Below the pieces are notes generated by a model, which was not told the DNA's origin, did not search any database, and saw nothing but the letters and a program-made list of their open reading frames with translations. Source: Nyssa sinensis (lineage: Eukaryota > Streptophyta > Magnoliopsida > Cornales > Nyssaceae). From it: 64,000 nt of DNA. Positions 50,901 through 62,776 of this stretch are shown in pieces (within the stretch, counting starts at the first letter, position 1; each line of letters opens with the position of its first letter). Both the position numbers and the translations under genes were made by a program. Where the stretch lies: assembly GCA_008638375.1 (NCBI GenBank), contig CM018043.1:58161510-58225509 (forward strand). The letters run 5' to 3'.

Positions 50901-53900
50901 GTGCATATCTAACATAACTGAAATTTGAAACTGAGCTGCTCCCTTATTTGCAGATTTGTGACTGAGGGTTCTCCAGCTTAACATGCTCATTTTTTTCTGT
51001 CACTAGATTATTGGGCTTTTCATTGGAATTGTCTCTCCAATACGAAAGATAATGATTGGTGATAGTGCTCCTCTTCGTGTGATCGAGAGTTCAGCATCTT
51101 TGCTGGGGTAAGGAATTCTACTGTAGACTCCATTTAGCTCCTGATGATTGAAGCTTGGTTTGATTCTGTTATATCATATTTTTGGCTCTAAGATCTTCTT
51201 CATCTGATTAGTATATCTGCAACTTGTTCCTAGCTTTTTTGGGTAAGTACTAAACCTAAAATGGACTATTGACCCAAAGTTATAAAAGTAGAAAATATGA
51301 AGATTCGCAACACCATTTATGCCAACCTGTTGGCATTGTTGGAAGTGGTCAAAGCAAAACTGTCAAAATCTGGTGGAATAAATGTGAATGCCAACCTGTT
51401 GGCATTGTTGGACGTGGTCAAAGGAAAACTGTCAAAATCTGGTGGAATAAATGTGAGGCTATTGAGCTTCGAAGCTGATGGAATAAATAAGAACCCTTGG
51501 GTTCTGAACGTAGAAGTTATTTTTGAGACTTTATTTCTCTGTTAAAGGTCTTAAAGTAGAGAGCCATGTATTTTGTTTTTCATTGCCTATATGTAGGGCC
51601 TATTTCCTTGCAGTTATATATATAAAAAAGAGTTGTTCAGTTCTTATTTTTCTTGAGCAGAGTGTAGAGAGAAAAACAGGGCATAGTTTGAAAACTTTGT
51701 CCTGCACTGTGGTATCAGAGCCAGGTTGGTTGTCTCATCCAAGTCCTAATTTTTCCTTTCTTCTCTGAAATGGCCAACACGTTATTTGAATAGCAAATGC
51801 CGAAGTTATCAAAAGATAACTATGAGAGTTGGTCGATCAAAATAAAAGTTTTGTTTGGGTCTCAAGATTTATGGGAGCTTGTTACTGATGGGTATACAGG
51901 AACCCACCCAGCAAGAAGAAGCTGCATACACTGCCGATGAGAAAAAGACTCTTAAGGAGCAAAGAAAGAAGGATAAAAGGCTTTGTTCTTGCTTTATCAA
52001 GGGTTGGACGAGTCTACATTTGAGAAGGTTGCTGAAGCACCAAACAGCAAGCAAGCATGGGAGATCCTTGCTACCATCTTCCAAGGAGTCGATCGGGTGA
52101 AACGAATCCGCCTCCAAAATTTACGAGGTGAGTTTGAGGCCCTTCACATGAAAGAAGGCGAAGCAGTGTCCGATTATTTCTCACGACTGCTAGTGATAAT
52201 GAATGGATTGAAGAGAAATGGTGAGAAGATCGATGACATCCGTGTTATTGAAAAGGTATTTCGATCACTCTCACCTAAATTCGAGCATGTGGTCGTAGCT
52301 ATTGAAGAATCTAAGGACTTGGAGAAGCTGACGATCGAGGAATTGATGGGTTCTCTTCAAGTACATGAGCAACGAATGCAGAAGAATGCTAGCTCCACTA
52401 TTTTGGAACAAGCACTAGAGTCAAAACTGACTCTAAATGATCAATGCAACCCCAGGTCGGTCGTGGTAGAGGTAGAGGGCGATGGACACACCAACGAAAT
52501 TGGCAATGTCAAGAGGAGCGTCAAAGTTCTAGTGGACGTGGACGCGGACGAGGAAAATTCACACTTGGAAGAGGAAACACCAAAACCATCCAGTGCTACA
52601 ACTGCAAAAAATTTGGGCACTATGCCTCGGATTATTGGCACAAAGCCGACGAACAAGCCAATATTGCAGAAACAACAACTGATGAGGGAAATGATACTAT
52701 CCTTCTTCTCACTCATGATGAGTCAGAAGCACAGCATGAAGCTTGGTATCTTGACTTGGGTGCGAGCAATCACATGTGTGGGAAGAAAGATTTGTTCATG
52801 GAACTCACAGAAGAAGTGCATGGAAATGTGAGCTTGGGAGACTCTTCTAAACTCCTTGTTGAAGGCAAAGGGAAGATCAATATCTATTAGAAGGATGGTA
52901 AGAAAGAATATATTTTTGATGTTTATTATGTGCCTAACATGAAAAGTAACATCCTTAGCATTGGCCAACTGCTTGAAAAGGGGTACATAATTCATATGGA
53001 GTGCAACTCTCTTATTTTGAGAGATGCTTGTAGAAGGCTTGTGGCTCATGTTCAAATGACCAACAATCACATGTTCCCCTTGCACCTTAACACACAGTTC
53101 GAGAAGTGCCTCCAAGGACTCGTGTAAAATGATACTTGGAAGTGGCATTTTCGTTTTGGCCATCTACATTTCAATGGGTTAAAACTACTATCTGCAGCTC
53201 GCATGGTAAATGGTTTACCAATAATCAAGCCACCAAACCACATTTGTGAAGGATGCATACTTGGCAAGCAACCACGACTTCCTTTTCTTAGTGGCAAATC
53301 TTGGAGAGCAAAGGCATCGTTGCAACTTGTTCATACAGACATTTGGGGTCTGTTGGAGCCCATTTCACTAGGAGGTAGTAGATATTTTATTACCTTTATC
53401 GATGATTTTAGTAGAAAGATTTGGGTTTACTTTCTTAAAGAAAAATCTACCGCTTTAATTACATTCAAGAATTTTAAAGCTCTTGTTGAAACGGAAAGTG
53501 GCCACAAGATTGTAACTCTCCGATCTGATCGAGGGGGCGAGTACACCTCAAATGCATTTCAAGAGTATTGCAGGGAGCAAGGAATCAGACATCAGTTCAC
53601 GACTGCTTATACACCATAGCAGAACGAGGATTGCAGAAAGAAAGAATCGCACTATTTTGAATATGACAAGAACCATGTTGAAGGAGAAAGGACTCTCAAA
53701 GCAGTTTTGGGCAGAAGCTGTAGCGTGTTCTACATACCTGCTTAACAGATGCCCAACGAAAAGTGTCAAGAATATGACACCTCAAGAAGCATGGAGCGGC
53801 TGCAAGCCTAGTGTGGCACACCTACGGATTTTTGGGTGTCTCGCATATGCCCAAGTTCCCTGAGGCCAAGAGGAACAAGCTTGATGATCGTGGTGAGAAA

Positions 53901-56900
53901 TGTATCTTTATAGGATACAGCTAGGAGTCGAAGGCATATAAGCTCTACAACCCTCTAACAAAGGAAGTAGTGGTTAGTAGAGATGTTGTGTTCAACGAAG
54001 AAGAAGTGTGGAGCTGGAGCGAAGAAGAGACACCCAAAGTACAACCCAGTATGGAGGAACCTGAAGAACTCTCACCAGAATTTGAACCACCAGGTGCACC
54101 ACCATCTCCTCAACCTGCTACACCTTCTACAGGCCAAGGAGGATCCCCGCCTTCTACGGGAGGTAGCAGCAATAGATCCTCCACACCTATAAGACCCATC
54201 AGAATGAGAAGCCTTAGGGAAATCTACTCACAAACAGAAGATGGAGAAACCAATCTCTTCTGCCTATATGCAGGATCATGAGCCTCTCACCTTTCAAGAG
54301 GCCATGGAAGAAGATTGTTGGAGATCGGCAATGGAAGAGGAGATCCATGTCATAGAGAAGAATGATACCTGGGAGTTAACAACACTCCCACAAAACCAAA
54401 AGGCGATTGGAATCAAGTGGGTGTACAAGATCAAGCGCATAGCAGATGGTGAAGTTGATCGTTACAAGGCAAGACTAGTAGCTAAAGGCTACAAACAAAA
54501 GTATGGCATCGACTATGACGAGGTCTTTGCAACAGTTGCGCGACTTGACACAGTAAGATTGTTGATCTCACTTGCTGCTCACCACAGTTGGAAGATATAC
54601 CAACTTGATGTTAAAGTCAGCTTTCCTCAATGGCATTCTGGAGGAAGAAGTGTACGTACAACAACCAAAAGGTTTCTTGGTAGAAGGAGAAGAGCACAAA
54701 GTGTATCGTTTGAAGAAAGCTTTGTATGGCTTAAAGCAGGCACCAAGAGCTTGGAATGCATGCATTGATAGTTTTCTTCATCGAAGTGGCTTCACCAGAT
54801 GTCCATATGAGCATGCCGTCTACATGAAGAAGAATTATCAGGGCGAATCTCTAATCATTTGCCTTTATGTTGATGATTTACTCTGCACAGGAAATAGTGC
54901 TGAAATGATCACTGAGTTCAAGCAATCCATGTTCAAGGAGTTCGAGATGACAGATAATGGATTGATGTCCTACTTCCTGGGTATTGAAGTAAAGCAGCAA
55001 GATGATGGAATTTTTATAGCTCAAAAGAAGTATATAAGAGAGATCTTGGAGAAATTCAAAATGGAAGGTTGTAATCCTGTAAACACCCCAGTGTCAACAG
55101 GCACGAAGTTGTCAAAAGAAGGAGACAGAGAAGTCGTCGAGCCAACTCTTTACAAGAGCTTAGTTGGTAGCCTGAGGTACTTGACAATCACAAGGCCAGA
55201 TATTGTCTATGGAGTTGGGCTTGTGAGTCGATACATGGAGACACCTAAGAAGTCTCATTGGCTAGATGCAAAAAGGATCCTGAGGTATATTAAAGGCACA
55301 CTCAATGTTGGTCTTTTCTATACTTATGGTGAAAATGCACAGTTAGTTGGATATTCAGATAGTGATTGGGGAGGTGACCAAGATGAGAGGAAAAGCAATA
55401 CTGGCTATGTCTTCTATCTTGGGTCTACAGCGTTTTCTTGGACATCCAAGAAACAAGGAATTGTTGCTTTATCTTCATGCGAGGCAGAGCATATAGCAGT
55501 TTCATTCACTGTTTGTGAAGCTATATGGCTGAGAAATGTTTTGAAGGAATTGAATCATCCACAAAAAGAGTCTACAGTGATATACGTGGATAACAAATCA
55601 GCTATAAAGCTCGCGAAGAATCCTGTGCAACATGGACGGAGCAAACACATCGATACTCGGTTTCATTTTCTCAGGGACCATGTAAAGAAGAAGACCGTGG
55701 AGCTGAAGTACTGTCATACCATGGAGCAAGCAGCTGATATTTTTACGAAGCCATTGTCAATTGAATCTTTCAGCAGACTAAGAGATATGCTCGGCATAAG
55801 GACGTTTTGATTTGAGGGGGCGTGTTGGAAGTGGTCAAAGCAAAACTGTCAAAATCTGGTGGAATAAATGTGAGGCTATTGAGCTTCTAAGCTGATGGAA
55901 TAAATGAGGACCCTTGGGTTCTGAACGTAGAAGTTATTTTTGAGACTTTATTTCTCTGTTAAAGGTCTTAAAGTAGAGAGCCATGTATTTTGTTTTTCAT
56001 TGCCTATATATAGGGCCTATTTCCTTGCAGTTATATATATAAAAAAGAGTTGTTCAGTTCTTATTTTTGCTTGAGCAGAGTGTAGAGAGAAAAACAGGGC
56101 ATAGTTTGAAAACTTTGTCCTGCAGGCATTTTCTCATAAAATTCATGGCTTGTTCTTTTCCATCACTTGTAAATTTTTGATATTATGTTAATGATCTCTT
56201 CTCTTTGCCCTGTCTGATCTGCTGAAGGGAGGCAACAGTCCCATCCATGACACTGATAGTGGGAGCGAACCTTCTTAGAGGTATTTCTATACATGTTTTG
56301 ATTTGTTCCATGCTTACCTCAGGGGTTAGCCTGTTTGTGGTTTCCTCTTAAAACTGGTGACGCGTGTTTTTATGTTTTTTTAGTTTTGATCTTTCAAATA
56401 CTTCTCTAATTTATCTTTCAGGTCTGAAGACGTCGGGAGTAGGCCTTTGGGTTGTTATAGGGGTCCAAGTAGTTCGGTATATTGCCTTGCCTCTGCTGGG
56501 TGTCGTAGTTGTTAAAGCTGCGTGCCATTTTGGCTTGGTGGGGATCTGACTCGTTATATCAGTTTGTTCTTCTGATTCAATATGCACTTCCATCTGCAAT
56601 GACCATAGGTAAAATATGTTGGTTTGATCTGCCATTTTCCTTTCTTTTTGGCAGCTTAAGTCCTTTGCTTTCTCCCCCTCTTAAAATAAAGTACATTTGG
56701 ATTTGGTGCAAACTATTCAAACTTAAAACGAGCCATTTGCATCAATCAAAAGTTGATTGATACCACCACCACTCAAGTTTTATGCACACTGGCAATGTAA
56801 TGGTTGCCCTTCTTGCAATTACAGTAAAAAAATGGTGATTAACAAAGATTCTTGCAATATGCAAAAGAGCTGTTAGTTGTTAAACAAGATGGTTACACTT

Positions 56901-57313
56901 GTTTTGGAGCCAAAATCCAGTAGAGGAGAGAAAATAAAAGATAGAATTAATTAGAAGCTTGACCTTGCCATAATGTTTCAAAATACACATGCACGCCTCA
57001 ATCACAAGGAACTTTTTCTGGGGAACAATTTCTATATATAAACATTATTCATTTTAAGAGGAAGAAAGATGGGACAAGGGAATTCTTTTTCTTTACAATT
57101 CTAGATCACAGAAAAAATTGAATTACTTTGGTCAATAGTTTCTAACTCTTTGAGTTTTTTTTTTCCTTTATTTCCACATATTTGACAGGTACAATTACGC
57201 AGTTGTTTGAGGTTGGCGAGAGTGAATGTTCTGTTATCATGCTATGGAATTATGCCTTGGCATCAGTCTCCCTCACGCTTTGGTCGACCTACTTTATGTG
57301 GCTTGTGTCTTGA
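47979..57313 (+). CDS. PILS: PIN-LIKES (PILS) auxin efflux-carrier family protein (five frameshifts, TE in intron 7)
   Basis: PILS proteins sit in the ER membrane and control intracellular auxin supply. Ten exons with GT-AG borders: 47979-48114, 48352-48431, 48557-48682, 49603-49724, 49966-50197, 50610-50703, 51007-51107, 56228-56280, 56422-56608, 57189-57313. Family marks are [101 protein letters not shown] and the ECSVIMLW end region. Two hydrophobic halves flank a hydrophilic loop (about 165-230), the carrier layout. One extra base occurs in each of exons 1 (near 48070), 3 (near 48570), 5 (near 50141), 6 (near 50653) and 9 (near 56540); without them 1251 nt give 416 residues, a normal length. 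Intron 7 contains an intact-ended Copia element, same strand. It is either a functional gene with sequence errors or a recent pseudogene. Confidence 0.9.
51319..51456. repeat. 69-bp tandem duplication across the host/LTR junction
   Basis: Units are 51319-51387 and 51388-51456. Each consists of 18 bp of PILS intron (ATGCCAACCTGTTGGCAT) followed by the first 51 bp of the LTR. The second unit has two substitutions (GGACGTGG, AAAGGAAAAC). Confidence 0.93.
51337..51706 (+). repeat. 5' LTR of the Copia element
   Basis: It starts TGTTGGAAGTGG and ends CTTTGTCCTGCA. It is 370 bp against 302 bp for the 3' LTR; the excess is a 69-bp tandem duplication that includes flanking host DNA. Confidence 0.93.
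51710..51722 (+). promoter_or_regulatory. primer-binding site, initiator tRNA-Met
   Basis: TGGTATCAGAGCC starts 3 nt after the 5' LTR, the usual plant Copia arrangement for minus-strand priming by tRNA-iMet. Confidence 0.92.
51770..55810 (+). pseudogene. Copia gag-pol polyprotein, multiply broken
   Basis: Order: gag (51770-52440, with [13 protein letters not shown]), zinc knuckle CYNCKKFGH (from about 52594), protease (YLDLGAS, about 52750), integrase ([23 protein letters not shown]), reverse transcriptase ([15 protein letters not shown] at about 54866) and RNase H ([22 protein letters not shown]). Breaks: in-frame stops at 51791, 52888, 53125, 53617 and 53932, and at least seven frame changes (near 51897, 51980, 52440, 53630, 53860, 54273, 54610). 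The last Cys of the knuckle is Tyr and the protease DSGA site is DLGA. From about 54610 to the end the frame is open. The copy cannot be autonomous as read, though some single-base shifts may be sequence errors. Confidence 0.92.
55823..56124 (+). repeat. 3' LTR of the Copia element
   Basis: 302 bp, TGTTGG to CCTGCA, directly preceded by the polypurine tract. It matches the 5' LTR except for about four substitutions, one single-base indel and the missing 69-bp duplication. Confidence 0.93.
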
Positions 57314-57411
57314 ATTTTTATTTTTTATTTTTTCATTATTATTATTATTTTTTAACTTTCTGGCAAGAGCAATGGGTATTTCCATCAAATTGATTTACAC
57401 TACAGAACTGT

Positions 57412-57417
57412 AATAAA
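57412..57417 (+). terminator. polyadenylation signal of PILS
   Basis: AATAAA lies 99 nt downstream of the PILS stop codon, followed by TTCCTG and T-rich sequence. It is a plausible near-upstream element. Confidence 0.5.
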
Positions 57418-57499
57418 TATTCCTGTTTCATTGTAGTTTTTTTTTTTAATATAAAAAAAAACAAGCATTTGAGATTGTAATATTGCTGCCATAAAACAA

Positions 57500-57502
<3 letters not shown>

Positions 57503-57558
<56 letters not shown>
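57503..57558. repeat. (GA)n microsatellite, about 28 units
   Basis: An uninterrupted GA run lies about 190 bp beyond the PILS stop codon. Confidence 0.95.
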
Positions 57559-57561
<3 letters not shown>

Positions 57562-58879
57562 ATTGTAATGTTGCTATATATATATTGTTCATGCTGACTT
57601 CTTGTTTTTCTCTTTCTTTTCTAGAAATTAAAAAACCTGCTCATGACTTTCTTATCTTGCTAAATGCTGTACTTTTCCAGTGTTCCTAATGTGGCAGTAT
57701 ATTTATGTTTTTGTGGCCTGTCCAAGTCTTAAATCCTTGCTTTCAACTGTAATAGTACTACTCCCATATCAGCAAGTCCAGCAAGTCACGGGGCTTTGCA
57801 CTGTATTAGTATGTATATATCACAGGGGTTTGCATCTCTCTCCCCTCACCCAAAAAAAAAGAACAAAAAACTGAACTTCCATCTTTTTAATATCTAGGAT
57901 CTTTTGGGTAAAAGAGATGCTTTCTCAGTTAATAAGAATTAATTGGAGAAAGGTATAATCTGTGGTGAATATAAATAAACAGGTTAAAGAAGTTTGTTAG
58001 GTTAGTAGTCTTCTACCTTTACGGACATACTAATGGCTGAACTTGTATTGGATTGTTTCAAAAGCAATGTAATAAAAGGGAAAAAAAAAAAAAATTCTTG
58101 GAGAATCGCTGTTCGTTTGCCTCTATTTTTTTTCTCCATTCTGATATAATTCTAAGGAGTAATGGTCCCTAGATGGCTAGAGAACCACCAAATTAAGAGA
58201 ATGAAATGACACAGCCATCATTTCTCCCAATATCTTCTTTGTTTAATTTACAATACGTAAGCCGGGTGGTGGTGTGGAATGGACTTTGGGGGAGGTGAGA
58301 GCTTCAATTTCACTTTGCAGTCAAAGTAGGTGTGAAAACAATTTATTCGATCCATCTAACACAACTCTCTAGCAAGTTGGGTTACAAATATTATACAAAC
58401 CCAACTTGCTCATAGTGCTCCAAATGCAAGAGCTACTAATTATCTGTGTGAGAATACTTCCCAGCTGGTTCTGATTTCTACAGGAGAATAGAGCCAAAGC
58501 AAAGCTAGCATCCTGGATTGCCAATATACTTTTACATGCCAAGTTATAATTGCATTATATTATGGGCTGTGATAACAGTGGCCTTTTCTTCTCAACTTCA
58601 ATTCATGTAATCAAGGAGCAGCAACCAACTTCTTCATGAGTATCCATAATCACCACTCCTTAGTGATCCATTATCTAAACCCATCCTTTGCAGTTGACCC
58701 GGACACAAAAATATCTGCTGTTCCTCCAAGTTGTACTGATCTCTTATCACTAGTAGATTTTTTCCTGTTTGTCATTGTATATTGATGTTTAATGTACAAA
58801 TCTAGATATTTATCCAAAAAAAAAAAGAGAAAAAGGAAAAAAAATCTAAATATTTATCCATAAATACAAAAAACCAGAG
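57559..58879. other. intergenic, no gene seen
   Basis: PILS 3' flank. Short open frames (for example 57680-57874) look like chance. No repeat with clear ends was recognised. Confidence 0.6.
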
Positions 58880-59540
58880 AAGCAAACCTTTAGAAGGGTC
58901 AATCAGGGAAGCTCACCGCTGCCCAACGACTCCACCAGCGGCGCAAGATCAGTGTGATTCTTGAGTTTATGGGTTGAGTTTTATGGGATTTGAGATGTCG
59001 GAATATGGGTGTTTTATGGAAGTCGGTGGACGGCAGTGACGGGAACGGGAGAGAAGACGGCGGCAATCGACGGTATGATGATCTCTGATCTGCTATTGGT
59101 ATGCGATGACGATCTGCTATTGGTGACGGTGAAGGATGCTATTGATGAACAATTGTTGTTGTTGCTGTTGGTGTGCGGTGACGACGACGGCGGCCGCGGC
59201 GGGGTGCTGCAAATCGTGAGGGGTGAGATCGGGGCCCCTTTTTTTGATATGATGAGGCAGATTTTCAACTAATTTCAGTGTCTGAGACTCTGTTCAAAAA
59301 AGAGAAACTCTATTCTATACTCTCCTCCGATGAATGGCGCAGAGCATGAACTGATACCACCTTGAACATGATGAAAGTTATTTTTTATTCATAATTTTAC
59401 GTTAACACAAATAACAATTATATAGGCTTTATACCCTCTAATTACAGTTAATTTATAGTCTACATTCCTAAAATAGAAAGGAGTTAACATAGGAAAGGAT
59501 CCCAATTACATAGATTTGCAGTTAATATCTTGGTGATTCA

Positions 59541-59543
<3 letters not shown>
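58880..59543 (-). mobile_element. truncated LTR retrotransposon remnant
   Basis: On the - strand a 181-bp LTR-like block (59543 to 59363) starts TGTTGAATCACC, contains GGGTATAAAGCC, ends CATGTTCA, and is followed three bases later by TGGTATCAGTTC (59359-59348), a primer-binding-like motif. Downstream on the same strand lies unusually GC-rich sequence with a Ser/Pro/Asn-rich open frame at 59014-59268, possibly the start of gag, which then fades. No second LTR is seen, so the copy is truncated. The LTR ends directly at an AC/TA microsatellite where repeat copy B begins. Confidence 0.5.

Positions 59544-59583
<40 letters not shown>
59544..59583. repeat. (AC)n(AT)n microsatellite at the repeat boundary
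   Basis: An AC run passes into an AT run; copy A begins at an equivalent TG/TA run (42919-42964). Such tracts are plausible breakpoints. Confidence 0.9.
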
Positions 59584-59584
<1 letters not shown>

Positions 59585-59718
59585 GAAAATAGTATGTATG
59601 CTGAATTTATATTTTTAATGTGATGTGTTAAGATATGATGATTTTGAATCTTACATTATATAATTTTTAAAATTATTATATTCTGACACATCATATCAAG
59701 AATAAAAATTGAAGATAA

Positions 59719-59762
<44 letters not shown>

Positions 59763-60244
59763 GTACATGCTCAACTATCATGTGATATGTTTTCAAGTTA
59801 AAGCCATAATTGTCAGCTCCATAATCAAAGAGAGGTTAGGAAAAACATGTGTAATAACAATACACCTTAGTAGAATAGGATAAAATTGGTATTTAAAAGA
59901 AAAACATAGGAGATAACATCAGCATAAAATGTTAGTCAACGGAAGTGAAGTTTCTATAATTGATATTAAAGTAGAGATAATGTTGGTGTGATTTTTTAAA
60001 TTACGAAAAAAATGTGTTAATAATGATAAATATTAGGAAAGTCAGTATAATTTACCTAATAAATTAAAGAAAGTGGAATTGAATGACCGACAAAAACAAC
60101 TATCTTTCATGTGTGTGTGTGTGTGAAAATGCTATGTATTCCTAATTTATATCCCTAATATAATGTCTGATTTTAGGTCTCAAAGTGATTTTTAAAACTA
60201 CGATATCTATACATCGTATTGAGAATACCTAACACCAATCATAC

Positions 60245-60277
<33 letters not shown>

Positions 60278-61510
60278 GACACGCACACCAATCACATGGT
60301 ACGTTTTGAGGTTAAAGTCACAATTGTCAGCTCCATAATCAAAGAGAATAAAATTTATCTAATTAATTATAAAAATTAAAGAAAATGGAATTGCATGGTT
60401 AACAAAAACAACTATCGTTCATGTGTGTGTATAGGAAAATGCTTCGTATCCGATTTATATTTTTAATGTGATTTGTCAGGATATAATAATTTTAAGTTTC
60501 ATAAGATGTAATTTTCAAAGTCACTATATGTTAACTCATTACATTAAAGATACAAACCGGGGATACCTAACATTACTCATATATATGTGTATGCACAACA
60601 ATCACGTCGTACATTTTGTGGTTAAAGTCACAATTGTCGGCTCCATGTCCAATCAAAGAGTGGTTAAAAAAACATGTGTAATGACAATACAACTTAAGAA
60701 AGTTGGTGTAATTTAGTGTTATTAAACCTAGCTCGGCCTTGTGGGGTAACTCGGTGAATCGAAGGCTATATCAGCTCTATTATGTTATTGGATCATTTAA
60801 GGAGGTGAATCAGTAAAAATTGATTAACCCAACTAGTTTTATGACTAACCCAGTAAACCAAATAAATTTGCGTGAACTGATTGTGTTGCAAATAATTACA
60901 AAAAAAAATGACTTAATAACTATAATTTTAAGTGGTTTATAAGTGGTTTATCCTCATGAATGATATTAAAATATTTTTAAAATATATTTAATATATTCAT
61001 TAGATATTTTTATTTTTTATTATTATGCTTATGTAATATTTAACTTGAATTTTAATAATAAATTTAATACTTTAACTATAATTTAGTAATTAAAATAAGA
61101 AATGATAATATAAAAATTTATATAATATTAGAATTTTTTGTTTAACATTAATTTATAAGGTATAATAATATAATAATATGTTATTTAACTTGTTACATTC
61201 AGATTTTATTATTTATCTATTTTAATTTATTTTAATATATGCTTTAAAATATATATTTAATATTTAAAATATTTTTAAAATATTTTAATAATATCATCAG
61301 TTGAACTCTCGTCTCTTTATCGAATGATGTTGGAATCGAATTTATTAAAGATAAGTATAATTTACCTAATAAATTAAAGAAAGTAAAACTAAATGGCCAA
61401 TAAAAACAACGTTCCTTCGCGCGCGCCTGTATGTATATTGACAAAAATCATTAACAAGAACAGACCCACCACAATCTGCATCCCTTAATCCAACCTGAAC
61501 AATTGAAGGA

Positions 61511-61545
<35 letters not shown>

Positions 61546-61622
61546 GATTATGACACCTACCAAACTTCTATAAATACGGCCAAGCGAAGATAGATATATA
61601 GCTGTGACGAACGGTCAACTAA

Positions 61623-62730
61623 GAGCAACTCCGGAGTTTGTATTTTGGGTTTCAAATCACTCATTTGTAATCTTAAAATAGTATTTTGGCATCCATAAAT
61701 TATAAATCTGTTTCAATGGCGGGTGTTAAAATAGGGTGCCATTTTAATATTTTTTATTAAAAAATATAATTAAACTTAACGGTTATATTTGAACGCGTAT
61801 AATAAAATCACCTTTAATTAAAAAATAATCAATTAAAAAATAAATAAAATCACTCTTAATTAAAAAAATTATAAATTAAAAAAATTAGGTAAATAAATAA
61901 ATTCACCCTAAATTAACAAAAATTAAAAAATAAACTAAAATTAAAACATTCAATTTAAATTACAATTTCAAATTTAATTAATTTAAAAAACTAAAAATTA
62001 AAAAAATTAGCTCAATAAATAAATTCACCCTAAATTAACAAAAATAAAAAAAAAACTAAAATTAAAACATTCAATTTAAATTACAATTTCAAATTTAATT
62101 AATTAAAAAAAGTATAAATTAAAAAAATTAGCTCAATATATAAATTCACCCTAAATTAACAAAAATAAAAAAATAAACTAAAATTAAAACATTCAATTTA
62201 AATTACAATTTCAAATTTAATTAAATAGAAAAAAATTCTTCAATTATAAAAATTAGCTAAATAAATAAATTCACCTTAAATTAACAAAAATAAATAAATA
62301 AACTAAAATTAAGACATTCAATTTAAATTACAAAAATTAAATTAATTAAAAAATTAATTTAAATTCTAAATAATAATTAACTAAAATAGAAAAAAATTCT
62401 TCAATTATAAAAATTATCTAAATAAATAAATTCACCCTAAATTAACAAAAATAAATAAATAAACTAAAATTAAGACATTCAATTTAAATTACAAAAATTA
62501 AATTAATTAAAAAATTAATTTAAATTCTAAATAACAATTAACTAAAATAGAAAAAAAATTCTTCAATTATAAAAATTATCTAAATAAATAAATTCACCCT
62601 AAATTAACAAAAATATATAAATAAATAAATAAGCTAAAATTAAAACATTCAATTTAAATTACAAAAATTCAATTAATTTAAAATCTAAAACAATTAACTA
62701 ATGTAAAACACTTATTTTAAATGAGTATCT

Positions 62731-62776
<46 letters not shown>

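Larger units (their letters stand above)
51337..56124 (+). mobile_element. Ty1/Copia LTR retrotransposon in PILS intron 7
   Basis: The complete-ended element is flanked by the 5-bp target duplication GGCAT (51332-51336 and 56125-56129). It has LTRs at 51337-51706 and 55823-56124, a TGGTATCAGAGCC primer-binding site at 51710-51722 and a purine tract TTTGAGGGGG at 55811-55820. Domain order gag, protease, integrase, reverse transcriptase, RNase H identifies Copia. The LTRs differ at about four bases plus one indel outside a 69-bp duplication, so insertion is fairly recent. It lies in the sense direction of PILS. Confidence 0.95.

Noticed and set aside
59009..59272. Plus-strand frame rich in Asp/Leu/Val
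   Set aside because: It is a GC-rich stretch read opposite to the likely gag remnant on the - strand; no family is recognised.
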